Source: Corallococcus macrosporus DSM 14697 (lineage in GTDB: Bacteria > Myxococcota > Myxococcia > Myxococcales > Myxococcaceae). From it: DNA of 64,000 bases. The notes under the pieces were generated by a model that saw nothing but the letters and a program-made list of their open reading frames with translations, was not told the origin of the DNA and ran no database searches. The stretch lies in assembly GCF_002305895.1 (NCBI RefSeq), contig NZ_CP022203.1, forward strand, positions 6,482,001-6,546,000, in the 5' to 3' direction. This document shows positions 25,535-34,190 of this stretch, in pieces (positions within the stretch are counted from its first letter, which is position 1; each line of letters starts with the position of its first letter). The position numbers and the translations under genes are program-made.

Positions 25535-25918
25535 ATGGTGCCGCTGACCGACCATGCCTCGCTGACAGCGGACGCACGCGCCGCGCTGGAGAAGGCGCTG
25601 GCGCCCCTCACCCTGCTCCAGGACGTGGTGCGCTGGGGCTTCGCGAGCACTCCGCCGCGCGACGTGACGGAGGTCATCGTCCAGGACGAGTTCACCCACG
25701 ACGTCGTGATGCCGTGGGACCAGGGCAGCTACCTCGTCTTCGACACGACCTGACTGGGCGGAGTCACTTCGGTCTCCGTGTGGGACCACCGCCCCAGCGC
25801 AGATGAGCTCCTCGACGCCCGGCTCGCCTCCGGTTGGACGCCGACGCCCACCAGCACCGTCGACGGAGACGTCATCCTCGGCCACGCCGCGTGCAGGGTG
25901 CCGCGGCCGGTGCGCTGA
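25535..25918 (+). pseudogene. Small protein gene with an in-frame TGA
   Basis: The first 72 codons (MVPLTDHASLTADARAALEK... YLVFDTT) stop at TGA 25751-25753. The same frame then continues as convincing protein for 54 codons (LGGVTSVSVWDHRPSADELL, ASGWTPTPTSTVDGDVILGH) to TGA 25916-25918. The two halves read as one 127-residue protein with a single interrupted codon, so this is most simply a nonsense mutation of TGC, TGT or TGG. Readthrough or selenocysteine is a remote alternative; I see no obvious SECIS-like hairpin. The protein is unrecognised and soluble, with no signal peptide. A sequencing error is also possible. Confidence 0.55.
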
Positions 25919-25933
25919 CGGCGCGGCGCGTCC

Positions 25934-26398
25934 TCAATGATGGGGCCCGGCCCCACTCGCCGCGGCGGAAGGACCGCCCGCGGCAGGCGGCGGCATGGCA
26001 ACCAGGGCGCCCGCGGTGGCCGCGCCGAACATGCGCCGGATGTTGTCACCGAAGAGCGTGAGCGTCAGCAGGCCCATCACGACGATGAAGGAGAGCGCGG
26101 CCGTCGCGGTCAACGCCGTGCCGAGGAGCGTGGCTGCCTCCTCTCGCTGCTGGCGCCAGATGCGCCGGCAATCCCCCGTGACGACGGTCCCATCCGGCCG
26201 CCGGTAGAGCCGCGCACAGACGCGCCCACCCTGCTGGAGCAGCGCCTCCACCTCCAGCGTGGTCATCTCGGCCAGGTTGTGGACGGAGAGCCGGCAAGCA
26301 CCGCAGTGCCGGACGCGTGCGTCGCCCCGCATGTCTTCCCAACGCATCTCGCAAGGTGTCGCGAGGGTGAGCCGCTCCGCCAGGGCGTGTGTGTCCAT
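25934..26398 (-). CDS. Cys-motif membrane protein (myxobacterial type)
   Basis: A 154-residue protein from ATG 26398. The N-terminal ~75 residues have a Cys/His arrangement: TPCEMRWEDM, VRHCGACRLSVHNLAEM, GRVCARLYRRPDGTVVTGDC, probably a zinc or redox site with spacing Cys-x(17)-C-x2-C. One TM segment (TALTATAALSFIVVMGLLTLTLF) and an Ala/Pro/Gly tail follow. I have seen this Cys domain often in myxobacteria, usually just before a TM helix, but no function is established. The topology (Cys domain inside) suggests a membrane-tethered sensor; this is inference. Confidence 0.6.
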   Translation of the reverse strand: MDTHALAERLTLATPCEMRWEDMRGDARVRHCGACRLSVHNLAEMTTLEVEALLQQGGRVCARLYRRPDGTVVTGDCRRIWRQQREEAATLLGTALTATAALSFIVVMGLLTLTLFGDNIRRMFGAATAGALVAMPPPAAGGPSAAASGAGPHH

Positions 26399-26556
26399 GG
26401 CCAGGGAAGGTACGGGACGCGCAGGTCCGCGCCCATCGGGCATGCATCCGTAGGACAAATGACCGACCCCACGCGCGGTGAGCAGCCGGAGCTCCCTCGA
26501 GTGACGCCCCACCGGCGCGAGGAGGCACCGGTGGGGCATCGTCAAGGTCGCGGCGC

Positions 26557-29442
26557 CTACTGGCCGTCGAGCCTGCCGTCCAGGTTCCGGTCGAGCGCGA
26601 TGCGCGTGCCGGAGCCCGGGGGCACGGCGGTGAAGGTGACCTCCTGCCCCGCGGTGTTCGCCAGCGCGCGGAGCGCCGCGGTGGAGACGTTCGCGCCGCC
26701 ATCGTCGGGCCGCCACGTCCCGGCCCCACGCTCGTACAAGAAGCCCTTCACCCGGTTCCCCGTGGCCACCTTCGCCACCAGGTCGGCCTCATGCGTCGCG
26801 CCACCGAGGATGGCTGACGCGAAGGGAGCCCGGGCACGCGCTATCAGCAGGTCGATGCGCGCGCTGACGGCGGGGGCGTTCGACGCCGTGAGCGTCACCT
26901 GCTGGCCGACAATCGGCGCCAGGTCCGTGTCCGCCGCCAGCATGAAGTCCTCCATCTGTCGGCGCTCGGTGTCGTTCCGGAAGCCCACGAGCGGCCCACC
27001 GATGCTCGTGTTGGTGAACACGATGGCGCTGAAGAAGCGGAACAGGGTGTCCACCGCGCCGTCGTGCGTGAAGCCGAAGCCGCGGACCTGGTCTCCCAGT
27101 TGCCCCGTCTCCGGGTGCGTGAAGAAGCTGCTGTCCGGGAAGCCGAACATGCCGACCTTCGTGTACATGTTCCGCACGTGGGGAATCTTCATGATTTGAC
27201 TGATGCCCTCGAAGCTGGCCCGGGTATCGGTGCCGAAGAAGCCCCGCGCGCCGTCAATCGCGTGACAGCCATTGCAGTTGAAGCCGTTGTCTTCACCAAT
27301 GGCGATGCCATCCACCCGGCGGCTGCCGAAGTAGAAGTCGCTCCCCGCCTTCTGGGACGCCGTGAGCGAGTTGTCCAGCCTGCGAACGGGGTTGGGCGGC
27401 AACTGCACCTGGAGCTGGAAGGCCGTGAACCGATCCATCTCCGCCTCGGTGGGCATGGACGCACGGCCCAGCAGCTCCGGGAAGGCCACGATGAAGTTCT
27501 TGAAGGACATCTCCTCACCGCCGGCATCGACGCCGAAGAAGCCATTCGCGCGGTCGCCTCGCCAGTGCATGGCGCCGCCGTTCGTCATGCCGCGCAGGGT
27601 CTGCGTCGTCATGGGGCCCTTCATCGGGTGGAACGCGTTCTGCTTCCCCGTTCCGTTGATGGGCGAGCTCGGGTGGCCGGTGAAGGCGCGGAAGATGCCA
27701 ATCTCCAGGTCGCTCGCGAGGCGCATGTTGATGGGGTTGACCGTCACCGGCGCGTCCGGATTGCCCAAATCCCAGGCGAGCTCGTCCTTGTCACCGAAGA
27801 TGTGGCAGCTCGCGCAAGACGCCTCGCCGTTGGCCGACGAGAAGCTGGCGTCATAGAGGAACGGGCGGCCCTGGACCACGGAGGCGGGCTCCGGGTTGTA
27901 GAGCGCCACCGAGGACACCTGCGCCTTCGTCGCCAGGTCGATGACCTTCACCGCGTTGTCGAAGCGGGTCATCACGTAGAGGCGGTTGCGCGCCTCGTCC
28001 AGCACCAGGCCGCTGGGGCCGCCGCCGCTCACCGGGATGTGGTTGGCGCTCGCGGTGCGCGGGTCGAAGGCGTTGCTCTCCAAGGACGCCGTGTCGTAGA
28101 CGCCAATCTTGCTGGAGCTGAACGCGGCCACGTACAGCTTCGTCCCATCCCGGGAGACGACCATCTCCGTCGGCGTGGAGAGGCTGTGGTTCTTCACCGT
28201 GGGGTCGAAGCCGGGCTTCCCCGCCAGCTTCGAGTAGTCGATGTGCTTGTTGAGGTGCCGGGGATGGACCGCCCCACCGGAGACGACGGTGATGCGCATC
28301 TGCGCGATGTTTCCCTGCACCGTGCTGCCGCCGAACTCACCCGCGCCCTCGAAGTGCGTCAGGTTGTTGGCCTCGCTGTTGGACGCGTACAGCACGCCGG
28401 ACTTCGGGTTGGTGACCAGGTTGAAGATGGTGGTGCCCACGCCCGTGTAGACGGCCGTCTCCTGGAGGCTGTCCGCGTCGATGGCGAAGACATCCTTGTC
28501 CGGCAGCCGCAGGCGCACGCCGTTGTTGAAGTTGCGGCCCAGCGAGTCCTGCCACTGTCCGGCGGCCTCGTTCCACTTGACGATGAGCGCGGCCTCCGGC
28601 GCCTTCGCGCCCTGGAAGTTCGTCGCGGGCCCGGGCAGGCCGCCCGGCATCAGGTTGTTGCCGTAGGGCGGGGTGTCGGGGAAGACGAGGCAGAGGTCCC
28701 GCTCCTTGAATCCGTCGCAGACGTTCCCCAGGTTGACGGACGTCGTCTGGTTGCCGGACTGGGCAATGGCCGCATAGACAGTCTTCTTGTCGGGGCTGGT
28801 GGCGAGCGCGCGCGGCGTGTCGCCAAAGAGTGTCACGATGCGCAGCGGCGTGCCGCCCAGCGTCGCGCCCAGGGACGCCGGGTTGAAGACCCAGACGTCC
28901 GCGCGTCCGACTCCGGGCGTGGTGAGCTTGGGGTCGCCCGCGCCAGGGACGCTGGCGATGGACGGGTCGGTGCGGTGCTGGCCCCGGTGCGCGGTGGTGA
29001 TGAAGGCGTTGCCGTTGGTGCCGGCGAAGACGATGTCGCGCGGCTCATCCCCCACCAGCAGCGTGCGCACCACGCGCGGCGTGCCCACCAGGCTCACCAC
29101 GCTGACGCTGTCCGACAGGTGGTTGACCACCCAGACTTCCGTGTTGCTCCGCGCGGCGACGGAGACGGGCTCCAGCCCCACCGGCACCGTCGCGACGAGC
29201 GACAGCCCCGCGCTGCTGACCGCGAAGACCTCCAGGCGGTTGTCCGGCGTGTTGACGGCGAACAGCCGCGTCCCGTCCGGGGAGAGCGCCAGGGGACGCA
29301 CGTGCGCGCTGTCGAACGTGATGAACGACGGCACCTGCGCCGCCGCGGAGAATGCGGCGAACAAAGACACCACGGCGCACAACGAGACGGCGCGAGCGCG
29401 CCAACAACTCCTGCGCACGCCCACTTGCTGAGTACCCACCAT
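26557..29442 (-). CDS. Exported beta-propeller / di-haem cytochrome c protein (YncE-MauG-like)
   Basis: A 961-residue protein with a signal peptide (ending AAFSAAAQ). Residues about 40-530 are YncE-like propeller repeats (PLALSPDGTRLFAVNTPDNR; EMVVSRDGTKLYVAAFSSSK; GLVLDEARNRLYVMTRFDNA). The C-terminal ~400 residues resemble the di-haem cytochrome c peroxidase/MauG fold with two haem c sites: C543-A-S-C546-H and C723-N-G-C726-H. The end (ALDRNLDGRLDGQ) looks like a Ca-binding loop. It is probably a periplasmic oxidase or peroxidase. GGAGG 7 bp before the ATG supports the start. It is divergent from the LuxR regulator gene. Confidence 0.8.
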   Translation of the reverse strand: MVGTQQVGVRRSCWRARAVSLCAVVSLFAAFSAAAQVPSFITFDSAHVRPLALSPDGTRLFAVNTPDNRLEVFAVSSAGLSLVATVPVGLEPVSVAARSNTEVWVVNHLSDSVSVVSLVGTPRVVRTLLVGDEPRDIVFAGTNGNAFITTAHRGQHRTDPSIASVPGAGDPKLTTPGVGRADVWVFNPASLGATLGGTPLRIVTLFGDTPRALATSPDKKTVYAAIAQSGNQTTSVNLGNVCDGFKERDLCLVFPDTPPYGNNLMPGGLPGPATNFQGAKAPEAALIVKWNEAAGQWQDSLGRNFNNGVRLRLPDKDVFAIDADSLQETAVYTGVGTTIFNLVTNPKSGVLYASNSEANNLTHFEGAGEFGGSTVQGNIAQMRITVVSGGAVHPRHLNKHIDYSKLAGKPGFDPTVKNHSLSTPTEMVVSRDGTKLYVAAFSSSKIGVYDTASLESNAFDPRTASANHIPVSGGGPSGLVLDEARNRLYVMTRFDNAVKVIDLATKAQVSSVALYNPEPASVVQGRPFLYDASFSSANGEASCASCHIFGDKDELAWDLGNPDAPVTVNPINMRLASDLEIGIFRAFTGHPSSPINGTGKQNAFHPMKGPMTTQTLRGMTNGGAMHWRGDRANGFFGVDAGGEEMSFKNFIVAFPELLGRASMPTEAEMDRFTAFQLQVQLPPNPVRRLDNSLTASQKAGSDFYFGSRRVDGIAIGEDNGFNCNGCHAIDGARGFFGTDTRASFEGISQIMKIPHVRNMYTKVGMFGFPDSSFFTHPETGQLGDQVRGFGFTHDGAVDTLFRFFSAIVFTNTSIGGPLVGFRNDTERRQMEDFMLAADTDLAPIVGQQVTLTASNAPAVSARIDLLIARARAPFASAILGGATHEADLVAKVATGNRVKGFLYERGAGTWRPDDGGANVSTAALRALANTAGQEVTFTAVPPGSGTRIALDRNLDGRLDGQ

Positions 29443-29745
29443 AGGGACCTCCTCACGAGTCGGGGAAGCGTTGCTGTCTTGGAATTACCAGTGGGCTTCC
29501 CGACAACGCCCCCGCCGAAGGGAGGGGAACGGCCCCTCCCCGCGCGCAATGACAGGCATTGGCCCGGCGCGTCAGGCCTTGTTCGTGAGCGCCACGCTTC
29601 ACAATTCCGTGGGGCCGCGAATGCGACGCATATCAGTGTCCAGTCCATGACACTCATTGCGGGGTGGCGCGTGCCCGCACCTGCCAGATTCGCCTGTTTT
29701 CCGTGGTCTACTCGCTGACGCAACCGGACGAAGAGGGACGTGCTC
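29443..29745. other. Divergent regulatory region between the di-haem protein and the LuxR gene
   Basis: 303 bp with no gene. It should hold both promoters. Visible structures are the minus-strand Shine-Dalgarno GGAGG near 29450 and a GTGTC...GACAC inverted repeat at about 29636-29653. No clear sigma-70 hexamers stand out. Confidence 0.45.
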
Positions 29746-32481
29746 ATGCCGAGCCTTCGCAGCGCACCGGACAGCCTGGCTGGACCGGGCGAGCCGCCTT
29801 CGCATCTGCTGCCCACGAAGCTCTCCCCGCCGCGCGCGGCGTCCGTGCTGGTGCCGTGCGGGCCCGCCCTGCGGAGAATCGACCAGGGCGTCGGAGGGAA
29901 GCTGGTGCTGGTGACGGCGCCGCTCGGCTCGGGCAAGACGACGCTGCTGACGCAGTGGTACCGCGAGACGCGGGGGCCTCACCTGCTCGCGTGGCTGTCC
30001 CTGGACGAGCAGGACAACGCGCCCGAGCGGTTCTTCGCGTACCTGGTCGGAGCGGTTCGCCGCGTGGCGCCCGACTTCGACGCGTACAGCACGAGCGAGG
30101 CCGGCCACGCGACGTCCGTCGTGCTGCGCAGCCTGTGGAACCTGGGCCGCGAGCTCGTCGTGGTGCTGGACGACTTCCACGTGCTTCGGGAGCGCTCGCT
30201 GGTGAGGGCCTTCTCCTACCTGCTGGACCACTCACCGCCGCACGTGCACTGGGTTGTGTCGTCGCGCAACATCCCGGAGCTGGACCTGGCCAAGCTGAAG
30301 CTCACCGAGCAACTGGTGACGCTCGACGGCAGGGACTTGAACCTGGACAGCGAGGCCATCCGCGAGCTGGGCCTGCGCCTGTGCGGCGCCGCGCTCACGC
30401 CGGAGGACGTCGAGTCCCTCCGCTCCCGCACCGAGGGCTGGGTCGCGGGCGTCAAGCTGGCGCTGCTGTCGGCGGGCGAGCACGCGAGCGTGAGTGACGC
30501 GCTGGGGAAGGCCATTGGCTCCAACCACGACGTGGCCCGGTACCTGGCGGACGCGGTGCTGCGCGAGCAGCCCGAGGAGGTCCGCGAGTTCCTGGTCCTG
30601 AGCTCCGTGGTGGAGCAACTCCATGGAGACCTCTGCAACGCGCTGCTCGGCACCACCCGAGGACCTGCGCTGTTGGGGCAGCTCGAGCGGTCCCAGTTGT
30701 TCATCCAGGCGCTGGATGCCGAGCGCCAGTGGTACCGGTATCACCCGCTGTTCCTCGAGGTCCTCCGCGCCCAGCTCGCGTGCGACCATGGCGACCGCGT
30801 CCCAGGGCTGCACCGCGCCGCGAGCGCCTGGTTCGCGGAGCACCAGATGCCGGATGAGGCGCTGACGCACGCGTTCGCCTCCGGGGACCGGGCGTGGTGC
30901 CTCACGCTCACCGCGCGCTGCATGGAGGCATGGATGCGCGAGGGGGAGCTGGCCTCCGTCCTCCATTGGACGGCGAAGCTGACGCCCGCGGAGGTCATCC
31001 GCTCCCCCGCCATCTGCGTGGGACACATCGCCTGCCTCATCCTGTCCCGCCGCTTCGCCCATGCGACCGCCGCGCTGCAGGACGCCCAGCACCACCTGGA
31101 GACGGCGTACGAGGTGCCCGCCCCGGAGCGCGAGCGCCTGACGAAGCGGCTCGCCCACCTCACGCTGCTCCAAGCCGTGCTGTCTGATTCGGCCCCGGAC
31201 TCCGGCATGGACCTGGACGCGTCCCCTGGCGCCGAGGAGCCGGACGTCTTCGTGGCGGGCGCGGTGCTGGCGGCGAAGGCGTATCAGGCGCTCCGGATGA
31301 ACCGCTTCGATGCGATGCGCCGGCTCGCGCTGAGCGCGCGGGAGACGCTGCAGGGACACGACAATCCCTTCCTCGTCGGCTACACGGACGTGCTGGTCGC
31401 GCTGGCGGACCGGGCGCAGGGGAACATGAAGGACGCGGCGGCGCGGTGCGAGGAGGCCTTCGAGCGCGCGAGCCTCGGACGGCGCAACCCGGTGTGGGCG
31501 AACGCGGCCACGGCGCTGGCCAACGCCCGGTACGAGCAGAACCGGCTCGATGAAGCCGAGGCGCTCTGCGTGGAGGTGCTGCCGCTGCTCCCGCAGGCCT
31601 CCGTGTTCGAGACCTTCGCGATTGCGTACCTGATGCTGGCCCGTATCAAGACGGTTCGCGGGAAGTACGCGGAGGCGTACCGGCTCCTGGACTATCTCCA
31701 TGGGGTCCTGGAGTGCGGTCACCAGACGCGCTTCCTGGCCCACGTGTGCGGCGAGAAGATTCGCCTCTACCTGGTGGAGCAGGCGCCCGCGCGGATGCGG
31801 GTGGTGGCCCAGGAGTTCGGCCTGGGTGAGCGCATGCGCCGGGGCGAGTGGAGCGAGAAGCGCTTCTATGACGAGACGTGGGAGCGGCTCGGGCTCGCGC
31901 AGGCCTGGGTGATGATGGTGCGCGGCCGGCATGACAAGGCGCACGCCATTCTGGAGACGCTGCGCGCCAGCGCGCACGAGGTGGGCTACGTGTCCCGGGA
32001 GACGGCGCTCCTCGCCGCCATCGCCGTGTGCCATTGGCGCGCGGGGGACGCGCTGGCCGCGTTCGCGGCGCTGAACCGGGGCTTCGCGCTGGCGCGGCGC
32101 TTCGGCTTCGGACGCAGCGTGTTCGACGAGACGCCGGGCTTGCAGGAGGTGGTCATCGCGGCGGCCCGGCAGCGGAAGCTGAGCTACGCGCTCCCGGACC
32201 GGTACACCACGCGCTACCAGGACCTGCTGTCCGCGGGGGCCCGCGTGCCCCGCGAGTTCGCCGCGCCGCCCTCCGCGCCCCTGGAGCCGCTCACGGAGCG
32301 GGAGCTCCAGATGCTCAAGCTGCTCGCGCAGGGGTTGAGCAACCAGGAAATCAGTGAGCGCTCCAACGTGGCGCTGTCCACGACCAAGTGGCACCTGAGG
32401 AACGTGTTCGCCAAGCTGGACGTGACGACGCGCACCGCCGCCATCGTCAAGGCGCAGGAGCGCTTGCAGCGGAACCTGTGA
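29746..32481 (+). CDS. MalT-like LuxR-family ATP-dependent transcriptional regulator
   Basis: A 911-residue STAND regulator. The NTPase domain (about 20-330) has Walker A APLGSGKTTLL and Walker B LVVVLDDFHVL. A helical TPR-like sensor region (about 340-830) and a C-terminal LuxR HTH follow (LTERELQMLKLLAQGLSNQE, ISERSNVALSTTKWHLRNVF). This is the MalT layout: ligand and ATP binding drive oligomerisation, then promoter activation. The ATG at 29746 is preferred over GTG 29740 because GAGGG lies about 9 bp upstream. The inducer is unknown; the divergent di-haem gene is a plausible target. Confidence 0.9.
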   Translation: MPSLRSAPDSLAGPGEPPSHLLPTKLSPPRAASVLVPCGPALRRIDQGVGGKLVLVTAPLGSGKTTLLTQWYRETRGPHLLAWLSLDEQDNAPERFFAYLVGAVRRVAPDFDAYSTSEAGHATSVVLRSLWNLGRELVVVLDDFHVLRERSLVRAFSYLLDHSPPHVHWVVSSRNIPELDLAKLKLTEQLVTLDGRDLNLDSEAIRELGLRLCGAALTPEDVESLRSRTEGWVAGVKLALLSAGEHASVSDALGKAIGSNHDVARYLADAVLREQPEEVREFLVLSSVVEQLHGDLCNALLGTTRGPALLGQLERSQLFIQALDAERQWYRYHPLFLEVLRAQLACDHGDRVPGLHRAASAWFAEHQMPDEALTHAFASGDRAWCLTLTARCMEAWMREGELASVLHWTAKLTPAEVIRSPAICVGHIACLILSRRFAHATAALQDAQHHLETAYEVPAPERERLTKRLAHLTLLQAVLSDSAPDSGMDLDASPGAEEPDVFVAGAVLAAKAYQALRMNRFDAMRRLALSARETLQGHDNPFLVGYTDVLVALADRAQGNMKDAAARCEEAFERASLGRRNPVWANAATALANARYEQNRLDEAEALCVEVLPLLPQASVFETFAIAYLMLARIKTVRGKYAEAYRLLDYLHGVLECGHQTRFLAHVCGEKIRLYLVEQAPARMRVVAQEFGLGERMRRGEWSEKRFYDETWERLGLAQAWVMMVRGRHDKAHAILETLRASAHEVGYVSRETALLAAIAVCHWRAGDALAAFAALNRGFALARRFGFGRSVFDETPGLQEVVIAAARQRKLSYALPDRYTTRYQDLLSAGARVPREFAAPPSAPLEPLTERELQMLKLLAQGLSNQEISERSNVALSTTKWHLRNVFAKLDVTTRTAAIVKAQERLQRNL

Positions 32482-32498
32482 AGCGGCTGCTTATGGAC

Positions 32499-32523
32499 AG
32501 GTGTCTTCCGGCATGAGACGCCT
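32499..32523 (+). terminator. Hairpin after the LuxR regulator gene
   Basis: AGGTGTCT (32499-32506) pairs with AGACGCCT (32516-32523), with one G-T-type mismatch, around a 9-base loop, 17 bp after the stop. No T-run follows. Confidence 0.4.
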
Positions 32524-32597
32524 GGGGGTGGAGGAAACGGAGCCTCCGCGCCACCGCATCGGGTGGGCGAGACTCCAACTCCCCAGGAGGAGCATCC

Positions 32598-33146
32598 GTG
32601 CCCGCGACGCCCATCCCCACCATCGAAACCGAGCGCCTCGTCATGAGGGGCCATCGCATCGAGGACTTCGAAGAAGGCTTCGCGATGTGGAGTGACCCCA
32701 CGGTGGTGCGCTTCATCAGCGGAAAGCCATCCACGCGCGAGGAGATGTGGTCCCGGCTGCTGCGCTACGTGGGTCACTGGGACCTGCTGGGCTACGGCTT
32801 CTGGGCCGTGCGGGAGAAGGCCACCGGCCGCCTCGTGGGCGACGTGGGCCTGGGAGACTTCCGTCGCGAAATGCAGCCCGCGCTTCCCAAGGCGCCCGAG
32901 GCCGGCTGGGTGCTCGCCCCTGGGTTCCAGGGCAAGGGCTACGCCACCGAGGCGGTCCGCGCGGCGCTCGCATGGGCAGACGCCCGCCTCAGTCCCGAGC
33001 GCGTGGTGTGCATCATCTCGCCCGAGAACGCGGCGTCCATCCGCGTCGCCGAGAAGTCCGGCTTCCGGCAGTTCGGGCAGGGCGTCTACCTGGGACACCC
33101 CTCGCTCATGTTCGAGCGGCTGGCACCGGGGAGGGCTGGGACCTGA
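32598..33146 (+). CDS. GNAT family N-acetyltransferase (RimJ/RimL type)
   Basis: A 182-residue acetyltransferase with a GTG start at 32598 set by AGGAGG 7-8 bp upstream. Family landmarks: TERLVMRGHRIEDFEEGFAM at the front, GYGFWAVREKATGRLVGDVG, the acetyl-CoA loop GWVLAPGFQGKGYATEAVRA (Q/R-x-x-G-x-A) and the terminal pattern ENAASIRVAEKSGF. It transfers acetyl to an amine, perhaps a protein N-terminus or small molecule. The small YdeI-type gene starts 2 bp after it, so the two form an operon. Confidence 0.9.
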   Translation: MPATPIPTIETERLVMRGHRIEDFEEGFAMWSDPTVVRFISGKPSTREEMWSRLLRYVGHWDLLGYGFWAVREKATGRLVGDVGLGDFRREMQPALPKAPEAGWVLAPGFQGKGYATEAVRAALAWADARLSPERVVCIISPENAASIRVAEKSGFRQFGQGVYLGHPSLMFERLAPGRAGT

Positions 33147-33148
33147 GC

Positions 33149-33409
33149 ATGGCCACGGCGAAGCGGCGGACGCTCAAGCGCGCCATCAATCCCATGCCCG
33201 CGAAGGTCCGGGCGGCGCTGGTCAAACACGGCCTCATGGACGCCTACAAGGCGCGCCCGCCGTACCAGCAGAATGACTATCTGGGGTGGATTGCCCGGGC
33301 GAAGCTGGAGGCGACCCGCCAGAAGCGGCTCGACCAGATGTTGGGTGAACTGGCCGGCGGCACGACGTACATGAACATGGCGTGGTCTGGCGGGCGGAAG
33401 GAGCGCTGA
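33149..33409 (+). CDS. YdeI/OmpD-associated (OmdA) family small protein
   Basis: An 86-residue basic protein. The pattern PAKVRAALVKHGLMDAYKAR, then PPYQQNDYLGWIARAKLEATRQKRL and TTYMNMAW, matches the C-terminal half of the YdeI/OmdA bacteriocin-protection family; stand-alone short versions are common. It is cytosolic, with no signal or Cys. It follows the GNAT gene by 2 bp and is probably translated from the same mRNA. The molecular role is unknown. Confidence 0.75.
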   Translation: MATAKRRTLKRAINPMPAKVRAALVKHGLMDAYKARPPYQQNDYLGWIARAKLEATRQKRLDQMLGELAGGTTYMNMAWSGGRKER

Positions 33410-33440
33410 GTCAGGCGAAGACCCGAGCCGCGCGATTCGC

Positions 33441-33446
33441 TAGATT
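33441..33446 (+). promoter_or_regulatory. -10-like hexamer of the gene at 33453 (likely leaderless)
   Basis: TAGATT ends 6 bp before ATG 33453. The purine run between them (GGGAGA) is too close to the ATG to be a normal Shine-Dalgarno. Confidence 0.35.
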
Positions 33447-33452
33447 GGGAGA

Positions 33453-34169
33453 ATGCTGACGCGAATCGCGCTGTGCCTCGCCGTCGCCGCCTTCCTCTTG
33501 CCAGAGACAACGCAAGCCTGTGTCTGCATCTCGGGCACAGGCGACCTTCACCACGTCCTCAAGACAGCCCGCGAGCGTGCGAGCGCCATCTACCGGGCTC
33601 GCGTCGTCCCGGCCCCCGTGGGTCCTGACCTGGGGACCGTGAGCGTCGAGGTCCTGGACGTCATCAAAGGCCCTGTCGTCGCGGGCGAGAAGTTCGTGCT
33701 CCCCCAGGGAGGCGGTGGCGACTGTCGTGTCCGGTTCCGGGAGGAGGCGGTGTATCTCATCTACGCCGAACCCCAGAAACCCAAGCTCATCTGGAGCTGT
33801 TCCCGCACCCGCCCCCTTCCTTCGCTGGAGGATGCGGAGTGGCGCTGGCTCACCTCGGGGAAGCTCCCTGTCATCCCTGTCGCGGTGCAACGCGAGTCCG
33901 TGTCTTGCCAACCGTGCGAAGGCGCCGCCCCCGCCTGCGACCAGAACAAGCAGTGCATGGCGAAGTGGGAGCCGCCGGAGGCGCTCGCCGCGGACCAGTG
34001 CCAATGGAAGACCGCCGACCAGGCCCGCTGCACCTTCACCAGCCCCCGTGTCCCGCTCCCGCGGGACGCGCCGACTTCGCCGGTGCTGGTCTGCCGGCCT
34101 GAAGCAGGGTCCAAACACAGACACACCTGCAGCGTCCAGAAGGACCCACACCCTTCTCAGGCGGAATGA
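33453..34169 (+). CDS. Secreted Cys-rich protein with an NTR/TIMP-like N-terminal domain
   Basis: A 238-residue protein with a Sec signal (cleavage near TTQA before CVC). The mature N-terminus CVCISGTGDLHHVLKTARER, then AIYRARVVPAP, VSVEVLDVIKGPVVAGEKFV and CRVRFREEAVYLIYA, follows the netrin/TIMP-like OB-fold pattern with Cys at the mature start. A Cys-rich C-terminal part (CQPC, C...C pairs) follows. Bacterial members are uncharacterised; in animals this fold inhibits metalloproteases, which may or may not apply here. It lies close to, and convergent with, the cupin gene. Confidence 0.6.
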   Translation: MLTRIALCLAVAAFLLPETTQACVCISGTGDLHHVLKTARERASAIYRARVVPAPVGPDLGTVSVEVLDVIKGPVVAGEKFVLPQGGGGDCRVRFREEAVYLIYAEPQKPKLIWSCSRTRPLPSLEDAEWRWLTSGKLPVIPVAVQRESVSCQPCEGAAPACDQNKQCMAKWEPPEALAADQCQWKTADQARCTFTSPRVPLPRDAPTSPVLVCRPEAGSKHRHTCSVQKDPHPSQAE

Positions 34170-34190
34170 GCAACGGCGGCCCGCGGCGCC

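Noticed and set aside
25751-25753. Selenocysteine codon
   Set aside because: No convincing SECIS-like hairpin directly follows and the protein is not a known selenoprotein; a nonsense mutation is simpler.
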